Source: Quisquiliibacterium sp. (GTDB taxonomy: Bacteria; Pseudomonadota; Gammaproteobacteria; Burkholderiales; Burkholderiaceae_E). Taken from it: a stretch of DNA of 7,407 bases. The translations under genes and the position numbers were made by a program. The DNA lies in assembly GCA_023257915.1 (NCBI GenBank), contig JALRBB010000394.1, forward strand, positions 1 through 7,407. Direction: 5' to 3'. The stretch's first letter is position 1. Each line of letters opens with the position of its first letter. The notes under the pieces were generated by a model. The model was not told where the DNA came from. It saw nothing but the letters and a program-made list of their open reading frames with translations, and did no database searches. Below, in pieces: positions 5,645 to 7,407 of the stretch.

Positions 5645-7146
5645 CGTCCAGCCCCCTGGCTGCCCGCTGGCGCGAACGCACCGGGAAAATATCGATGCGT
5701 CAGGTCGCTGGCGTGCACCGGCGACTCCCTCTGAGCATGGCCCGCGTATCTGCGCCAGTCGCGCACCCAGAAAATCTGATCGCATAGCTTGCGCATACCG
5801 ATCGTTTCACGATCACCGATCAGCACGCCGTGCACCTTGAGTCCGTTTGCGATCCGAAGGCTCGAGAATCGCTGCAGCAATGCCTCTGGTGTGCCGAATT
5901 GCCCGTCGGAGGCGACCAGCAGATCCGCATCTCTCCAGCGCCCGAGTTCCAGCTCGCCAACGATTCGCTCCAGCGGTCCGCAGATATCTGTACCGCCATG
6001 AAAACTTCTGCCCAGAAAATCGCCGACGGTACGCAAGCCCTCGAAATCTGCACGCAAACGCCATTCGGTCAACTCATCCGGTCCGCTGAACGCAAAGACC
6101 AGACACTCGCGCCGTCCAGCAGCCGCGGCGCGCATCGCCTCGAGCACCACTGCCTTGGCGACCTGCTCGGCGGCGCCCTGCATCGAAGCCGAGGTGTCGA
6201 CGCACAGGAGCATCGGTCCGCGCTCGGCGTCAAAGCGCTTTTGCGGTATCTGCGACTTCACCAATCCGTCAGCGCGCTCCCACCGAATCTCGGACCCGAC
6301 ATCGCGATGCTGATAGGCGAGCAATGTCTGCTCAGCGATCCGGGCTGCCAGCAAGCGACGACGGCGGCGCAGCAGCATCGCCTCACTGGCGAGCATGCGC
6401 GTAAAGTCGCCACTTCGCCGTATGCCCGATGTCTCCAGCGGCGCGCCCGGCAGACTGGTCTGGCGGCGTTTACGGACCCACTGGGGAGACTGCGCACAGG
6501 GCATCTGCAGCGCGACGTTCGTCATGATTTCGCGCTGCGTCGCTTCTCGGCGTCCGATGCCGCGAATCAGCGCCGCAAGCCGGGGCATCTGCTCGATGCG
6601 TGCGCGGGCATCGAGAACCTGCTGCCATTGTTGCGAGCGCAGATAGCCTCGCACCTCGGACCAGCGCGCAAAACTCGCGATTCCGTCCAGCGTTTCAACT
6701 ACCCTGAGTACCTCACGATATTCAGCGGCGCGTTGCTCCCAGTCATCGAAAAATGCCTGTGCGCAAGCCGCTGCAGCCTGCTCACGCCCGAGAGCCGCAG
6801 CAAGCAAGGCAACTCTGTCGACATGCCACAGCAGGTTACGCAAAACCTGATCTGCCAGTTCCGCGCTGGCACGAACGAGTTGTCCAAGACGCAGTCGTGC
6901 ACAGGCCGAAATGAAGGGCGCGATGATGTCGGCTTGCGGCCAGCTATCACCGGGCTCGAGCGGATCGAGGCCCTTGAGCAGACGCTCGTGCGATTTGGCA
7001 AGCACGCCGAGCCGGGTGAAGACAGAGCCTTCGCTATTGATGATCGCCGGCAACCACAAGCGGCGCGACAGGCCATCGAGCGCAGCAAGACTGCGTTCGA
7101 GTCGCAGCGGATCGAAGCGCTTGGGCGCGATTGCAAGCGCTTTCAT
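5641..7146 (-). CDS. ViaA-like von Willebrand factor A (VWA) domain protein
   Basis: The 501-residue cytoplasmic protein has an alpha-helical N-terminal half and a C-terminal VWA domain (about 308-470). The metal-ion-dependent adhesion site is complete: DTSAS (D317, S319, S321), T386 in HGGTD and D414 in ASDGQ. The order RRRRRLLAARIAEQTLLAYQ (260-279), then GPMLLCVDTSASM, then RRECLVFAFSG, then HGGTDI, then KLCDQIFWV closely follows E. coli ViaA, which pairs with the MoxR AAA+ ATPase RavA and has been linked to respiratory complexes, membrane lipids and aminoglycoside sensitivity. Length is close to ViaA (about 480). There is no signal peptide or membrane segment. The region around 218-250 is basic and may be flexible. 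The start ATG at 7146 overlaps the stop of the upstream gene (ATGA), and its own stop overlaps the lipoprotein start the same way, so all three are translationally coupled. A CoxE-like VWA protein is the less likely alternative. Confidence 0.88.
   Translation of the reverse strand: MKALAIAPKRFDPLRLERSLAALDGLSRRLWLPAIINSEGSVFTRLGVLAKSHERLLKGLDPLEPGDSWPQADIIAPFISACARLRLGQLVRASAELADQVLRNLLWHVDRVALLAAALGREQAAAACAQAFFDDWEQRAAEYREVLRVVETLDGIASFARWSEVRGYLRSQQWQQVLDARARIEQMPRLAALIRGIGRREATQREIMTNVALQMPCAQSPQWVRKRRQTSLPGAPLETSGIRRSGDFTRMLASEAMLLRRRRRLLAARIAEQTLLAYQHRDVGSEIRWERADGLVKSQIPQKRFDAERGPMLLCVDTSASMQGAAEQVAKAVVLEAMRAAAAGRRECLVFAFSGPDELTEWRLRADFEGLRTVGDFLGRSFHGGTDICGPLERIVGELELGRWRDADLLVASDGQFGTPEALLQRFSSLRIANGLKVHGVLIGDRETIGMRKLCDQIFWVRDWRRYAGHAQRESPVHASDLTHRYFPGAFAPAGSQGAGR
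5652..5656 (-). promoter_or_regulatory. Ribosome-binding site of the lipoprotein gene inside the VWA gene
   Basis: GGGGG on the minus strand lies 7 nt upstream of the ATG at 5644 and within the last codons of the VWA gene. It fixes the lipoprotein start and argues against the longer frame opening at 5785. Confidence 0.5.
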
Positions 7147-7407
7147 GCCTGCGCACCGACAGGGCCCGGAACCTGACCGTCATCATGCTCTGCCAGCGGC
7201 AAGGCCGTATACGCGGCACGCACCTCTTCGAGGCGCCGGCATTGCGCAGCCACCCGCGCCTGATTCTCATCCAGCGTCGTTGCGACCCGAGCGATCAAGT
7301 GTGGTGACACCCACAAGCTCGCCCTGAACTGGCTGAGCAGCGTCTCGCGATGGTCAGCGCCCTGTTCAAGCTGGTTGCGCGTCTGCTCAAGCACCGTGTC
7401 AATCTGG
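7143..7407 (-). CDS. C-terminal 87 residues of a probable MoxR/RavA-type AAA+ ATPase (partial)
   Basis: The frame runs unbroken from the right edge to TGA at 7143-7145. The visible part is helical and charged: VLEQTRNQLEQ, then LWVSPHLIARVATTLDENQ, then CRRLEEVRAAYTALPLAEH, and a Gly/Pro-rich tail. The Walker motifs would lie outside the window, so the ATPase is inferred from position only: ViaA-type VWA genes almost always follow a MoxR-family ATPase gene, and the ATGA overlap with the VWA start fits a partner pair. Helical, coiled-coil-like C-terminal extensions are compatible with RavA-type proteins but prove nothing. A GTG at 7394 is not the true start because the frame is still open beyond it. 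Confidence 0.6.
   Translation of the reverse strand, partial: QIDTVLEQTRNQLEQGADHRETLLSQFRASLWVSPHLIARVATTLDENQARVAAQCRRLEEVRAAYTALPLAEHDDGQVPGPVGAQA

Noticed and set aside
5645..5785. Longer start for the lipoprotein gene
   Set aside because: It would bury the signal peptide 47 residues inside the protein; the ATG at 5644 has a good ribosome-binding site and places the lipobox normally.
5830..7176. 448-codon open frame on the plus strand, opposite the ViaA-like gene
   Set aside because: Its codons line up base for base with the VWA codons on the other strand, so a stop would require TTA, CTA or TCA in the sense gene, which are rare in GC-rich codon usage. The translation shows no domain, while the minus strand encodes an intact MIDAS protein.

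Overview
The window is GC-rich, densely packed bacterial chromosome from a Gram-negative proteobacterium. It carries an outer-membrane assembly lipoprotein (BamD), divergent to rluD with pgeF behind it, an arrangement also found in E. coli (yfiO / rluD / yfiH). The small lipoprotein near 5.4 kb resembles, from memory, short conserved proteins of Betaproteobacteria, so a betaproteobacterium is my best guess; this is inference, not proof. No tRNA, rRNA, CRISPR array, insertion sequence or phage gene is visible, and I see no sign of recent transfer.

Layout. At 1-128 (+) is the 3' end of an unrecognised gene that converges on pgeF. At 108-1956 (-) lie rluD (23S rRNA pseudouridine synthase) and pgeF/yfiH (multicopper-oxidase-like enzyme linked to peptidoglycan editing and purine nucleoside breakdown), overlapping by 29 nt. 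bamD (2022-2840, +) diverges from rluD across about 65 bp that carry a TATAAT box. bamD ends on the same four bases (CTAG, 2837-2840) as a convergent YoaA/DinG-type iron-sulfur helicase (2837-4924, -). Directly upstream of the helicase is a 66-residue DUF465/YdcH-like coiled-coil gene (4926-5126, -).

The right-hand third (5237-7407, -) is a tightly coupled operon: the C-terminal end of an upstream protein, probably a MoxR/RavA-type AAA+ ATPase (7143 to the edge), then a ViaA-like von Willebrand factor A protein with an intact MIDAS (5641-7146), then a 135-residue outer-membrane lipoprotein (5237-5644). Both junctions are ATGA stop/start overlaps. The first two genes would form a RavA-ViaA-like pair; the lipoprotein is the unusual member and the best lead in the window.

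Almost every base is accounted for by genes. The only gaps are 1957-2021 and 5127-5236, and both hold plausible promoter elements. Long antisense reading frames, including one of 448 codons opposite the ViaA-like gene, are explained by codon usage and are not annotated.
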